A stretch of DNA of 64,000 nt, from NCBI RefSeq assembly GCF_016887565.1, contig NZ_CP069396.1:833001-897000 (forward strand), read 5' to 3'. Source of the stretch: Archangium violaceum (GTDB lineage Bacteria; Myxococcota; Myxococcia; Myxococcales; Myxococcaceae). Numbering within the stretch: the stretch's first letter is position 1; the number at the start of each line of letters is the position of its first letter. Shown piece by piece: positions 49,920 through 63,259 of this stretch. The notes under the pieces were generated by a model. It searched no databases and had not been told where the DNA came from. It saw only the letters and a program-made list of their open reading frames with translations. Both the position numbers and the translations under genes were made by a program.

Positions 49920-52343
49920 TCAATGCAGGCCCGTCTCCGCGGGCGCATGCGGTAGCGCATGTGTACCGGGCCCCGCCAGGGGCAGCGCGATGTGGAAGGT
50001 GGTGCCCTTGCCGGGCGTGCTCTCCGCGTCCACCGCTCCCCCCAGCGCCTCCACCAACTGGCGCACGATGTAGAGCCCCAGTCCAAACCCACCGTACTTT
50101 CGCACCGGCACTGCGCGCTCGAACTTCTCGAAGATGCGCGCCAGGTCGGCCGGAGAGATGCCGATGCCATGGTCCGTCACCTCCAGCAGCGCCAGGCTCC
50201 CACTGGAGCGCACGTGAAGCTCCACCGGCGCTCCCGCCCCGTACTTCAACGCGTTGGACACCAGGTTCGTCACCACCTGCTCCAGCCGCGTGCGGTCCCA
50301 CCGTCCCACCACCGCGTCCTCTCCCTTCAGCTCCAGGTGCGTCCCCGTCCGCTGCGCCTCCTCCTGGAAGCGCTCCAACACCTCGCGCACCAGCCGCACC
50401 AGGTCCACCTCGCCCAGCTCCAGCCGCAGCTGCCCCTCCGCCACCCGCGACACGTCCAGGAGGTCGTCCATCATCCGCGCCAGCTTCTGCAGGTGCCGCT
50501 GGGCCTTCTCCAGCCGCCCCACCTGCTCGGTGTCCTCCGGCCGTTGTCCCTGGCGCGCCCGCTTCAACAGCGCGTGCAGTTGCAGGTTCAGCGAGGTGAG
50601 GGGTGTCTTCAGCTCGTGCGATGCGACGCTCAGGAAGTCGTCGCGCACCTTCACCGCGCGCTCCGCCACCGAGCGCGCCTCCTCCGCCTCCGCGAGCAGC
50701 TGGGCCCGCCAGCGCGCCTCGCGCTCCCGCTGGGTGACGTCCACCGCCAGCCCCAGGGTGCCCGCCAGCCGTCCGTCCGAGTCCCTCAGCGGCGTCCAGT
50801 GCGTCTCGTACACCAGCCCGGTGCTCAGCAACTCCACCGAGAAGAAGTCGTCCCCGGCGAGCGCCCGCCGCACGTGGGTCAGCACGGCCGGCTCGGAGCG
50901 GTAGACCTCGAACACGGACATGCCCACCACCTGCCCGGGCTTCAATCCCAGCACCCCGAGCCCCTGTCCCTCGGAGAGGGTGAAGACGCCGTCGCGGTCC
51001 AGCGCGAAGAGCACCACGGGGGCGTGGGAGATGAGGGACTGGAGCCGGCTCTCCACCTCACGGAGTGGGCCGCTCTCCGCCGGCTTCCAGTCCGACAGGT
51101 CCACCACGAACGTCGCCACGCGTCCCTCGTCCAGGCTCGCCGAGCCCAGCAGCACCCGCACGCCATCGCCGTCCTTGCGCAGCAACTCCCCCTCCATGGA
51201 GTGGAAGACCCCCTCGGAGCGCAGCCGCCGCAGGGCCCCCTCCAGGGTGATGCGCTGGCGCGGCGGCGTCAGCGTGGCCCACGTGAGGCGCTCCTCGCCC
51301 AGGTCCCTGCGCGAGTAGCCCAGCATCCGCAGCAGGGTGGCGTTGGCGTCCAGCAGCCGGCCGTGGTTGTTGCTGACGAACAGCCCCAGCAGGTCCGAGT
51401 CCCAGATGCGCCGCGGGGCGCTGCCGCGGACCAGCTCCGCCTCGCTCAGGCGCAGCCGGTCGAGGAACTGTCCAAACCGTTGGCCGATCGTGGTCGCGAT
51501 GACCTCGTCCTCCCGCGGGTTCTGCCGGGGCTCGCGGCTGAACAGCTCCAGCACGCCGTACACCCGGCCACCGCCCACCACCGGGATGAAGAGTCCTCCG
51601 CGCAGGTTTCTCCGGGCCGCCACGTCCGCGCGGAAGAAGCCCGCCTCCTGGGTCACGTCCCGCACACACACCGGCTCCCGGAGGGACCACACCCGGCCCG
51701 GCAGCCCCTCGGGAGGGGTGAAGGTACGCCGCAGGGTGACGCTCGCGAAGTCGCCCAGCTCGCAGGACGACGTCCAAAAGGTGAGGGGCACCAGCACCTG
51801 CTCCTCGGGCTCCAGCTGCCAGTACGTGCCCACCACCCACTCCTCCGTTTCCCCGCAGGCCCGCAGGAGGGCGTGGGCCGCCTCCTCCTCGTCCGACGCC
51901 AGCGCGAGCACCTGGGTGAGCGCGGCATCCAGCACGTTCAGCCGCCTGCACAGCTCCAGTTGCCGCTCCAGCTCCACCTGGGCGTCCAGCTCGTGGATGG
52001 AGACGACGAGCAGGCCCTCGGCCTCGCCCCCCGGCCACGGGGAGAGTCGCGCCGCCACCTCCCGGACGCCGCCATCGTGCCGCAGGGCACGCACCCGCAG
52101 GGGCTGGCGGGGTGGGGGCGGCGTGGCTCTCCGACCCCAGGGAGGGACGCTCGGGCCTTCCCGGGGCAGCCCTGGCAGGCCGCTTGGAATCACCGTGGAG
52201 AGCGGGCGGCCGAGCAGCTCCAGGCGGGACCAGCCCAGCAGCTCCCTCACCCCGGCGTTGGAGTGGAGGATGAGGGCCGAGCGATCCACCACCAGTAGTG
52301 GGTCCCCCAAGGAGTCCAGCACACTCCGCACGTCCATCTCCAT
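49920..52343 (-). CDS. Multi-sensor histidine kinase: PAS - GAF - PAS - PAS - HisKA - HATPase
   Basis: An 807-aa cytosolic kinase. A PAS domain (MEMDVRSVLDSLGDPLLVVDRS), a GAF domain (about 180-330, with GGLFIPVVGGGRVYGVLELFS), then two further PAS domains (about 340-460 and 470-560, LISHAPVVLFALDRDGVFTLSEGQ). The phospho-acceptor is His576 in SVASHELKTPLTSLNLQL, and ATP-binding motifs NLVSNALKYGAG, DHGIGISPAD and GFGLGLYIV follow. Upstream of and probably co-transcribed with the receiver-containing kinase. A Pro-rich linker (GRRATPPPPRQP) follows the first PAS. Confidence 0.88.
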   Translation of the reverse strand: MEMDVRSVLDSLGDPLLVVDRSALILHSNAGVRELLGWSRLELLGRPLSTVIPSGLPGLPREGPSVPPWGRRATPPPPRQPLRVRALRHDGGVREVAARLSPWPGGEAEGLLVVSIHELDAQVELERQLELCRRLNVLDAALTQVLALASDEEEAAHALLRACGETEEWVVGTYWQLEPEEQVLVPLTFWTSSCELGDFASVTLRRTFTPPEGLPGRVWSLREPVCVRDVTQEAGFFRADVAARRNLRGGLFIPVVGGGRVYGVLELFSREPRQNPREDEVIATTIGQRFGQFLDRLRLSEAELVRGSAPRRIWDSDLLGLFVSNNHGRLLDANATLLRMLGYSRRDLGEERLTWATLTPPRQRITLEGALRRLRSEGVFHSMEGELLRKDGDGVRVLLGSASLDEGRVATFVVDLSDWKPAESGPLREVESRLQSLISHAPVVLFALDRDGVFTLSEGQGLGVLGLKPGQVVGMSVFEVYRSEPAVLTHVRRALAGDDFFSVELLSTGLVYETHWTPLRDSDGRLAGTLGLAVDVTQREREARWRAQLLAEAEEARSVAERAVKVRDDFLSVASHELKTPLTSLNLQLHALLKRARQGQRPEDTEQVGRLEKAQRHLQKLARMMDDLLDVSRVAEGQLRLELGEVDLVRLVREVLERFQEEAQRTGTHLELKGEDAVVGRWDRTRLEQVVTNLVSNALKYGAGAPVELHVRSSGSLALLEVTDHGIGISPADLARIFEKFERAVPVRKYGGFGLGLYIVRQLVEALGGAVDAESTPGKGTTFHIALPLAGPGTHALPHAPAETGLH

Positions 52344-52540
52344 GCTCGGGTGCCTCCTGGGTCGTCGACCCGCCGGGAATCCCCCTACCGGCGGTGGACG
52401 GGTGGGGCCCCGTGGTTCCCGGCGCTCCGGAAAAAGATAAGGACACCCCGCTGCCGCGCCGGGCCGCCCGGTTCTTTTGTATAAGGACGCCCGCGCGGGC
52501 AGCGCTCGCTGCCCTGGTCATCGAAAGGCAGGACAGACAC

Positions 52541-53335
52541 ATGCGGAAGATTCTGGTGATGGCGGTGATGCTCGCCGTGGCGGGCTGTCAGCAGCAGGGC
52601 GGTACCAAGGAGGGGACCGGAGCCAACCCCCAGACGGACGAGCAGAAGACCTTCTACGCGCTCGGACTCTCCCTGGGCCGGCAGATCCAGGTGTTCGACA
52701 TGTCGCCCGAGGAGCTGGAGTACGTGAAGGCGGGCCTCACGGCGTCGGTGCAGGGCAAGGAGCCCGTCGTGGACATCCAGACGTTCGGGCCGAAGCTGCC
52801 CGAGCTGGCTCGCACGCGCGCCACGTCCCGCGCGGAGAAGGAGAAGGTGAAGTCCAAGGCCTTCCTGGAGGAGCAGGCCAAGGCGCAGGGCGCGACGAAG
52901 ACCGAGTCGGGCCTCATCTTCACGTCGCTGACCGAGGGCACCGGCGCACAGCCCGGCCCCACCGACGTGGTGAAGGTGAACTACAAGGGCACGCTGCCGG
53001 ATGGCAAGGAGTTCGACAGCTCCTACAAGCGCAATGAGCCGGCCCAGTTCCCGCTCAACGGCGTCATCAAGTGCTGGACCGAGGGTCTGCAGAAGATGAA
53101 GGCCGGCGGCAAGGCCAAGCTGGTGTGCCCCTCCGACCTCGCCTACGGCGACCGCGGCACCCCGGGCATCCCGGGTGGCTCCGCGCTCGTCTTCGAGGTG
53201 GAGCTGCTCGAGGTGCAGAAGAACGAGCCGCCCCCGATGCCCGCCGGCACTCCGGGCGCTCCGGGCACTCCCGGCCAGCAGCAGGGTGGCCAGCAGCAGC
53301 AGGGCGGTCAGCAGCAGGGCCAGCCCAAGAAGTAG
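52541..53335 (+). CDS. FKBP-type peptidyl-prolyl isomerase lipoprotein
   Basis: A 264-aa protein. The lipobox MRKILVMAVMLAVAGC gives Cys16 as the lipid anchor. An N-terminal FKBP dimerisation-like domain (FYALGLSLGRQIQVFDMSPEEL, about 38-120) precedes the catalytic FKBP fold (about 125-235): VVKVNYKGTLPDGKEFDSS, FPLNGVIKCWTEGLQKM, and LAYGDRGTPGIPGGSALVFEVELLEV. The last 30 residues are a Gln/Gly/Pro tail. Domain layout is that of E. coli FkpA/Mip-type folding factors, so I infer periplasmic proline isomerisation and chaperoning. Followed by a hairpin terminator. Confidence 0.93.
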   Translation: MRKILVMAVMLAVAGCQQQGGTKEGTGANPQTDEQKTFYALGLSLGRQIQVFDMSPEELEYVKAGLTASVQGKEPVVDIQTFGPKLPELARTRATSRAEKEKVKSKAFLEEQAKAQGATKTESGLIFTSLTEGTGAQPGPTDVVKVNYKGTLPDGKEFDSSYKRNEPAQFPLNGVIKCWTEGLQKMKAGGKAKLVCPSDLAYGDRGTPGIPGGSALVFEVELLEVQKNEPPPMPAGTPGAPGTPGQQQGGQQQQGGQQQGQPKK

Positions 53336-53358
53336 TCCCGCGGGTCAGGTCGTCCTTC

Positions 53359-53409
53359 ACGGGCCATCCGGTTCCACCCCTCGCCGGGGCGGAGCGCCGG
53401 GTGGCCCGT
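53359..53409 (+). terminator. Hairpin terminator downstream of the FKBP gene
   Basis: ACGGGCCATCCGG (53359-53371) pairs with CCGGGTGGCCCGT (53397-53409), 12 of 13 positions, around a GC-rich loop, then CGTCTTTCC. It begins 24 nt after the FKBP stop and 80 nt before the next gene. Confidence 0.6.
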
Positions 53410-53488
53410 CGTCTTTCCTCCACCTGGCGGAGAAGCCCCTGGAATGGGCGCGGGGGTCGCGCTACGCGAGGGCTCACAGGAGGAATCC

Positions 53489-54337
53489 ATGAGTCTGCGG
53501 AAGATGTGGGCAGTCGCGGTGGTGGTGCTCGCCCTGGGCGGCTGTGCGACGAAGCAGGGCGCGGAGAAGGGCACGTCGGAGGAGCGGCGCGAGGAGCTGG
53601 GCGGGCTGACGGAGAAGCAGTTCCAGGAGCTGCACCAGCTGAAGACGGAGGCGGCGCCGCCTCGCAAGGGGCAGATGATTCAAGTGGCGGGCGAGCGGGC
53701 CTACCTGAGCCTGCCGGAGAACGCCCGGGTGCCGGTGCCGAGCGTGCTCGTCATCCACGAGTTCTGGGGGCTCAACGAGCACATCATGCACTGGGCGGAC
53801 CGGCTGGCGGCCCAGGGCTACGCGGCCCTGGCGGTGGACCTGTACGGTGGCAAGGTGCTCACCACGCGCGAGGAGGCGATGGCCGCGATGAAGCAGGTGG
53901 ACCCGAAGCGCGCGCGGGAGGTCCTCCAGGCGGCCCACCAGTTCCTGATGACCGACAGCCGGCTGCAGTCCAACCGCACGGGCGTCATCGGCTGGTGCTT
54001 CGGCGGGGCGTGGTCGCTCCAGGCGGGCATGAGCATCCCGGAGCTGAGCGCGGTCGTCATGTACTACGGGCGCCCGGTGACGAACGTGGACGAGCTCAAG
54101 TCCATCAAGGCGCCGCTGCTGGGCGTCTTCGGCACCCAGGACGCCTCCATCCCCAACGACGTGGTGGAGGAGTTCGACGAGGCACTGTCGGACGCCGGCG
54201 TGCCCCACCGCATCCTCAAATACGACGCGCCCCACGCCTTCGCCAACCCCTCCTCTCCGGACCGGTACAACGCGGAGGCCGCGGCCGCCGCCTGGGAGCA
54301 GGTGAAGGGCTTCCTCGCCGAGCACCTGAAGCAGTGA
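53489..54337 (+). CDS. Dienelactone hydrolase family lipoprotein
   Basis: A 282-aa lipoprotein: MSLRKMWAVAVVVLALGGC gives the lipobox. The alpha/beta hydrolase domain has LVIHEFWGLNEHIMHWADRLA, the Cys nucleophile in VIGWCFGGAWSLQ (about residue 172), Asp in FGTQDASIP and His in YDAPHAFANPSS, the dienelactone hydrolase triad Cys-Asp-His. A surface-anchored position suggests action on external esters. The ribosome binding site AGGAGGAATCC is strong and fixes the start at 53489; the longer frame from 53444 has no binding site. Confidence 0.9.
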   Translation: MSLRKMWAVAVVVLALGGCATKQGAEKGTSEERREELGGLTEKQFQELHQLKTEAAPPRKGQMIQVAGERAYLSLPENARVPVPSVLVIHEFWGLNEHIMHWADRLAAQGYAALAVDLYGGKVLTTREEAMAAMKQVDPKRAREVLQAAHQFLMTDSRLQSNRTGVIGWCFGGAWSLQAGMSIPELSAVVMYYGRPVTNVDELKSIKAPLLGVFGTQDASIPNDVVEEFDEALSDAGVPHRILKYDAPHAFANPSSPDRYNAEAAAAAWEQVKGFLAEHLKQ

Positions 54338-54350
54338 GCTCGCGCGTGGG

Positions 54351-54926
54351 TCAGTACGGCTTCTGCCCCACGACGTTGCCCGGCGGCGCGTAGTTGCACA
54401 CCCAGAGCTGCCACTTGGGGAACTGCGCGCCAAAGGGCGAGTTCTTCGTGCAGGTGACCGTCGCGCACCCCACCTGCGTCGTGTTGCGCCACACCACCTG
54501 CGTGTAGTGCCCGCACATCTTCCCCGGCGCGCACTTGTTGCTCGCGTACGTGTAGTCCGCTACCTCCGCCGCCCAGTCCTTCACCGCCCCCTTGTTCGTC
54601 TTCGAACCCGGCGGCGCCGCCGCGGCCAGGTTCTCCCCGTGCTTGCCCCGGTTCGGGTTGTGCTCGAACCTGCACGGGCTCGCCCACGCCCTCGCCACCT
54701 TCGCCGCGTCCTCGGACCACGTGAGCGGCGGCAGTGCTGGCTTCGGCGCCGGCTTCGCGCTCGCCCTCGCCTCGTTGTGCGCGGACACCATGTCCGCCGC
54801 CAACTGCGTGTTGGCGCCGCTGGTCTTCCCGGTCTTCGTGGCCGCTTCGCTGCTCCCACTCCCCACCCCTCCCGCCGCCAGGCTGGTCAGCGACAGGGCG
54901 AGCAGGCGGAACTTCCTCGTGTTCAT
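54351..54926 (-). CDS. Secreted CAP-superfamily (SCP/PR-1-like) protein
   Basis: A 191-aa exported protein: signal peptide MNTRKFRLLALSLTSLAAGG, then the CAP domain: VSAHNEARASAKPAP, LTWSEDAAKVARAWA, HGENLAAAAPPG, and the two CAP signatures GHYTQVVWRNTTQVGCA (His and Glu-type pocket) and WVCNYAPPGNVVGQKPY. Cysteines (CRFEHN, NKCAPGKMCGH, CATVTC, WVC) suggest several disulfides. The ribosome binding site AAGGAG precedes the ATG. Bacterial CAP proteins often act at the cell surface, but their activities are mostly unknown. Confidence 0.9.
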   Translation of the reverse strand: MNTRKFRLLALSLTSLAAGGVGSGSSEAATKTGKTSGANTQLAADMVSAHNEARASAKPAPKPALPPLTWSEDAAKVARAWASPCRFEHNPNRGKHGENLAAAAPPGSKTNKGAVKDWAAEVADYTYASNKCAPGKMCGHYTQVVWRNTTQVGCATVTCTKNSPFGAQFPKWQLWVCNYAPPGNVVGQKPY

Positions 54927-54999
54927 GGTCGGCTCCTTTTGCTGCAACTCTTCGATACAGGGGCGATTCGTGCCAAGGATGCAACCCGAGGGGCTCGAT

Positions 55000-55033
55000 A
55001 CCCTCACCCCGACCCTCTCCCGGAGGGAGAGGG
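55000..55033 (-). repeat. Palindromic repeat copy 10
   Basis: Reverse-orientation unit between divergent CAP and agmatinase-like genes. Its minus-strand flank TATCGAGCCCCTCGGGTTGCATCC matches the extended box beside copies 4 and 8. It ends 16 nt before the agmatinase-like ATG. Confidence 0.9.
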
Positions 55034-55048
55034 GATATAGACACGGAG

Positions 55049-55996
55049 ATGACCGTGGATACTCCTCATGACCCTCTCGCCGGCCTTCGTCCGGCCTCGG
55101 ACCCCCGCGACCCTCGCGCCTCCTCCCTCCTTCTCCCCTTCACGCCCGGTGCTTCGCTTCGCGATCGCACCGTCGTCCTCGGTCTCCCCTATGACGGCGG
55201 CATCCCGTCCCGCCCTGGTGCCCGCTTCGGTCCCAAGGCCCTCCGCGAGGCCCTCTCCTCCTATGGCTCCTTCGATGGTCAGCGCGAGCTCGCCGACATC
55301 GTGGACATGGGAGACCTCGCCCTCTCCTCCATGAACGCCTCCAAGGCCCATGCCCGCATCGAGGAGGCCTCCCGGAATCTCTTCTCCACCGGCGCCCGCC
55401 CGTTCTTCATCGGCGGTGACCATGGCATCACCGGCTCGCTCCTCCGCGGGCTCGCCGCCGCTCGCCCCGGTCTGCGTCTCGCGCTCGTCACGCTCGATGC
55501 CCACCTGGATGTCCGTGAGTATGACGACGCCGCCTCGCTCTCCAGCGGCACTCCCTTCCGCCGCGCCCTGGAGACCTCCATCCTCACCGGCTCGCGCACC
55601 GCGATGATCGGCATCCGCCGCTTCGCCAACTCCCGGTACTACCTCTCCTGGGTCCGCGAGCAGGGGGTGCACGTCTACTCCGTCGAGGACGTCGCCGAGC
55701 GCGGTGCCGCCGCCATCGCCCGCGACGCCCTGACCCACGTCATGCGCGACGCGGATGCCCTCTACCTCAGCGTCGATATCGACGCCGCCGATGCCGCCGT
55801 CGCCCCGGGTGTCAGCGCCGTGGGCGTGGGCGGCCTGTCCTCGCGCGAGATGATCGACGTCATCCGCACCGTCTCCGCCGACCCCCGGCTCATCGGCGCC
55901 GACCTGATGGAGCTCTCCCCGCCCCACGACGAGAACCAGCGCACCGCCAAGCTCGCCGCGCGCCTGTTGTTGGAGGTGCTCTCGGCGCGCGGTTGA
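55049..55996 (+). CDS. Agmatinase / arginase family ureohydrolase
   Basis: A 315-aa Mn-dependent amidinohydrolase. Metal ligands are in FIGGDHGITGSLLRG, TLDAHLDVREYDD and SVDIDAADAAVAPG, the three family motifs. Relatives hydrolyse agmatine, guanidinobutyrate or formiminoglutamate; the substrate cannot be chosen from sequence here. The start at the ATG 55049 has GGAG directly in front of it, and no other start retains the N-terminal PHDPLAGLRPASDPRDP region. Stops 3 nt before the convergent giant kinase gene. Confidence 0.88.
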   Translation: MTVDTPHDPLAGLRPASDPRDPRASSLLLPFTPGASLRDRTVVLGLPYDGGIPSRPGARFGPKALREALSSYGSFDGQRELADIVDMGDLALSSMNASKAHARIEEASRNLFSTGARPFFIGGDHGITGSLLRGLAAARPGLRLALVTLDAHLDVREYDDAASLSSGTPFRRALETSILTGSRTAMIGIRRFANSRYYLSWVREQGVHVYSVEDVAERGAAAIARDALTHVMRDADALYLSVDIDAADAAVAPGVSAVGVGGLSSREMIDVIRTVSADPRLIGADLMELSPPHDENQRTAKLAARLLLEVLSARG

Positions 55997-55999
55997 GGT

Positions 56000-60106
<4,107 letters not shown>

Positions 60107-60224
60107 CGCGCGTCCCCCCGGTCCCCGTGAAGCGGGCTTGCTTCGTGGATAACCTTCCACCGGGCGCGGAGCGCGTGAGTCTCCAAGCGACGCGGCGCTC
60201 GCTCTCCGGTCCGGGGAGCGGGCC

Positions 60225-61559
60225 TCACTGCTTCAGGTTGGGCAGGGGGGCCGAGCCGTCGTCACCGAAGCCGTTCACGTTCACACCCACGGATTGCAGC
60301 ATCGAGATGAAGAGGTTGGCGACCGGCTTGCCGCCGTAGCGCACGTGCCGCCCCGGCGTCACCGTGCCCCCGCCCCGCCCCGCGAGCAGCACCGGCATGT
60401 CCGAGTGCCCGTGCGAGTTGCCGTCCGCCACCTCGCTGCCGAAGTACACCAGCGAGTTGTCCAGGAGCGTGGCATCCCCCTCCTGCACGGACTTCATCCG
60501 CTGCAGCAGGTAGGAGAACTGCTCCACCTCCCACCGGTCGATCTTCGCCAGCGCGGCGTGGTTCTCCGGGACGTGCTGGTGGTGCGAGTACGTGTGGTGT
60601 CCGCTCGTCAGCCCGAGGAAGTCATACACCCGGTCGCTTCGCCCATTGCCCAGCATGAAGGTCGCCACCCGGGTCAGGTCGCACTGGAAGGCGAGCACCA
60701 TCAGATCGCACATCACCTTCGTCTTCTGGCGCACGTCCTCGGTGTTCTCGGGCCGGGGGCCCTTGGAGCACGTGGGGGCCTGCTGGTCGAGCGCCTCCAC
60801 GCGCAACTCCAGCTCGCGCACGCTGGTGAAGTACTCGTCCAGCTTCCGCCGGTCCCTCGTCCCCAGCTTCTGCTTCAGGGCCTGTGCGTCCTCGCGCACG
60901 AAGTCCAGGATGCTCTGCTCGTAGGCCTTGCGCTTCTCGAGCTGCGCCCGGGTGGCGTCCGGGTCGAAGCCCGCGAAGAGCCGGTCGAACACCGAGCGCG
61001 GGTGGGTGTCCTTGGCCACGGGCGAGGTGGGCGCGGCCCAGGCGATGTTGCGCGCGTAGGCGCAGCTGAAGTTGGCATCGCACGAGCCCGTTCCATCGCC
61101 TCCGTCGTTGCCCAGCTCCAGCGAGGGCAGCCGCGTGTGCGAGCGCAGGGCCCTGGCGGCGATCTGATCCATGGAGACGCCGGCGCGCACGTCGCTCTCG
61201 TGGCTCGCCTTGTGGATCTTCACGCAGGAGAGGAAGGCGCCCGTGCCCGCCGCGTGGTGACCGAACTGGTCCGGCCGCCCCGGCTCGTGTGACAGCCCGG
61301 AGAGCACCAGCACGTCGTCCTTCACCGGGGCCAGGGGTTGCAGCGTGGGCGACAACGCCCAGTCGCGCCCCGTGCCCCTCGGTGTCCAGTTGGGCATGTA
61401 GATGCCGCAGGGCACGTAGAAGACGGCCAGGCGGCGAGGCGCGGCTCCGGGCTCCGCCGCCCGCGCCACCGAGGGCACCATCTGCTCCAGCACCGGCAGC
61501 GCCATCAGCGTGCCCAGGCCCCGGAGCAACGTCCGCCGTGACAGCTTGAAGTCCTTCAT
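60225..61559 (-). CDS. DUF1552 family exported protein
   Basis: A 444-aa protein starting MKDFKLSRRTLLRGLGTLMAL, a Tat-type twin-arginine signal (SRRTLLRG), so export in folded form is expected. The domain pattern, with LVVLSGLSHEPGRPD-like segments, GNDGGDGTGSCDANFSC and HSDMPVLLAGRGGGTV near the end, is DUF1552, a sulfatase/alkaline phosphatase-like fold of unknown activity. It is always found beside the DUF1592/1588 heme-type partner in Myxococcota and Planctomycetes, as here: its ATG overlaps the stop of that gene by 4 nt (ATGA). Confidence 0.88.
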   Translation of the reverse strand: MKDFKLSRRTLLRGLGTLMALPVLEQMVPSVARAAEPGAAPRRLAVFYVPCGIYMPNWTPRGTGRDWALSPTLQPLAPVKDDVLVLSGLSHEPGRPDQFGHHAAGTGAFLSCVKIHKASHESDVRAGVSMDQIAARALRSHTRLPSLELGNDGGDGTGSCDANFSCAYARNIAWAAPTSPVAKDTHPRSVFDRLFAGFDPDATRAQLEKRKAYEQSILDFVREDAQALKQKLGTRDRRKLDEYFTSVRELELRVEALDQQAPTCSKGPRPENTEDVRQKTKVMCDLMVLAFQCDLTRVATFMLGNGRSDRVYDFLGLTSGHHTYSHHQHVPENHAALAKIDRWEVEQFSYLLQRMKSVQEGDATLLDNSLVYFGSEVADGNSHGHSDMPVLLAGRGGGTVTPGRHVRYGGKPVANLFISMLQSVGVNVNGFGDDGSAPLPNLKQ

Positions 61560-63259
61560 GGCGCACTCCCCTCGTTCGTGTCCTCCGCCTCACCGCGCCG
61601 CCAGGTGAAGGACTGGCTCTGCGTGATGGCGAGGATGAGGTCCGACAGCCGGCCGCCGCGTGCCTCGGCCGTCTTGGAGACGCTCCGCAGCGTGCAGGCG
61701 TCCGCGTCCATCGGCCCGCGCCCCAGCCCGTAGGCGAGCAGGTGCTGGGCGATGCAGACGTCCAGCTCCGGGTCCGCCTTGAGGATGGCGCGCAGCTCCA
61801 CGCCGTCCTTGAAGTGGACGTCTCCGGGCAGGTCTCCGCTCGGGTCCACCTGGGCGCCGCTCACCTCTTCCTTCAGCCGCCACGCGCCCACCACGTTGAA
61901 GTTCTCCATCCCGTAGCCGATGGGGTCCATCATGCTGTGGCACCCCGAGCACGTCGGGTCGCTGCGGTGCCGCGCCATGCGCTGCTTGATGCTCATCTTC
62001 GGGTCCACCGCGGGCGGCAGGCCCTCCACGTTGGGAGGTGGCGGCGGCGGTGCCTTGCACATGAGCTGCTCCAGCACCCAGAGCCCGCGCTTCACGGGCG
62101 AGGTCCGGTCCGGGTGCGAGGTGACGGCGAGGATGGAGCCCTGGCCCAGCAGGCCCGAACGCTCGGGGTGTCCGGCGAGGCTCACGCGCCGCATCTCCTG
62201 GGTGCCCGGCTTGGGAAGGCCGTAGTGCTGGGCGAGTGTGTCATTCACATAGGTGAAGTCCGCGTCCACGAGGTCGCGCGCGGGGTGGTCTCCGAGGAGG
62301 AACTCGCGGAAGACGAGCTGGGTCTCCTGGCGCATGGCCTCGCGCAGCCCGTCGTCGAACGGGTAGAGGAGCGGATCCGGGTGGAAGGAGTCGAGCGCGC
62401 GCGTGTACAGCCACTGCCCGGCGAAGTTGTCCACCAGCGCCTCCGCCTTCGGGTCCGCGAGCATCCGGCGCACCTGTTGCTCCAGGTGCTCCGGCGTCTG
62501 CAGGGCGCCCGCGTCGGCCGCCGCCAGGAGCGCTTCGTCCGGCATGCTGCTCCACAGGAAGTAGGAGAGCCGGCTGGCCAGCTCGTAATCGTTCAGCCGG
62601 TGCGGCTCCATCGAGGCCGGGTGGGGATCCAGCTCCACGCGGTAGAGGAAGTGCGGCGAGAGGAGCACCGCCCGCAGCGCCAGCTTCATGCCCGCGTCGA
62701 AGCCGTCTCCTTGCTGCTTCGCCAGCGAGAGGAATCCCGTGAGCCGGTCCACCTCGGTGGAGGTGACTGGCCGGCGCCAGGCGCGGCGGGCGAAGCGCTC
62801 CAGTATCTGTCGTCCACAGGGGAGCGGGTCCGCCGGGTCCGGCGCGCAGACGCGCACCAAGGGGGGGGTGCGGGAGGCGTCCTGCTTCCAGGTGGCCTCC
62901 ACCAGCTTCTCCGCCGCGGCCGAGTACTTCTCCATCAGCAGCGGCCCCAGGCTGAGCACGTCCGCGTTGTTGTCGAAGCCGTAGCCGTGGTCGTCCGCGG
63001 GGAAGTCCCGCGAGGGGCGCGTGGTGTCCCCGAGCAGGTCCCTCACGGTGTTGTCGTACTCGGCGCGGTTGAGCCGGTGCAGGGTGACGCGGCCGGGGTC
63101 TCTCGGCCCCTGACACTCCGGGGGCGTTTGATCCGGGTCCGCCGGATCGGTGGGCGTCTCCTTGGCTCGCGATTCTTTATTGGTACAGCTGGCGAGCAAC
63201 AGTGCGCAGGCCGCGCCCGCCAGCGCCATTCGCCAGCCGCGTGAGTCCATCTTGTTCAC
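61556..63259 (-). CDS. DUF1592/DUF1588-type exported lipoprotein with c-type heme motif
   Basis: A 567-aa lipoprotein: VNKMDSRGWRMALAGAACALLLASC gives the lipobox. Domains in order: DUF1587 (VTLHRLNRAEYDNTVRDLLG), DUF1595, DUF1592 (DYELASRLSYFLWSSMPDEALL), DUF1588 and DUF1585. DUF1588 holds CSGCHSMMDPIGYGMENF, a CxxCH heme c motif with Met downstream. I infer a periplasmic electron-transfer partner of the DUF1552 protein encoded next to it. The GTG at 63259 is chosen because GGAGGAGA lies 6 nt upstream; ATG 63250 is the alternative. Confidence 0.88.
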   Translation of the reverse strand: MNKMDSRGWRMALAGAACALLLASCTNKESRAKETPTDPADPDQTPPECQGPRDPGRVTLHRLNRAEYDNTVRDLLGDTTRPSRDFPADDHGYGFDNNADVLSLGPLLMEKYSAAAEKLVEATWKQDASRTPPLVRVCAPDPADPLPCGRQILERFARRAWRRPVTSTEVDRLTGFLSLAKQQGDGFDAGMKLALRAVLLSPHFLYRVELDPHPASMEPHRLNDYELASRLSYFLWSSMPDEALLAAADAGALQTPEHLEQQVRRMLADPKAEALVDNFAGQWLYTRALDSFHPDPLLYPFDDGLREAMRQETQLVFREFLLGDHPARDLVDADFTYVNDTLAQHYGLPKPGTQEMRRVSLAGHPERSGLLGQGSILAVTSHPDRTSPVKRGLWVLEQLMCKAPPPPPPNVEGLPPAVDPKMSIKQRMARHRSDPTCSGCHSMMDPIGYGMENFNVVGAWRLKEEVSGAQVDPSGDLPGDVHFKDGVELRAILKADPELDVCIAQHLLAYGLGRGPMDADACTLRSVSKTAEARGGRLSDLILAITQSQSFTWRRGEAEDTNEGSAP

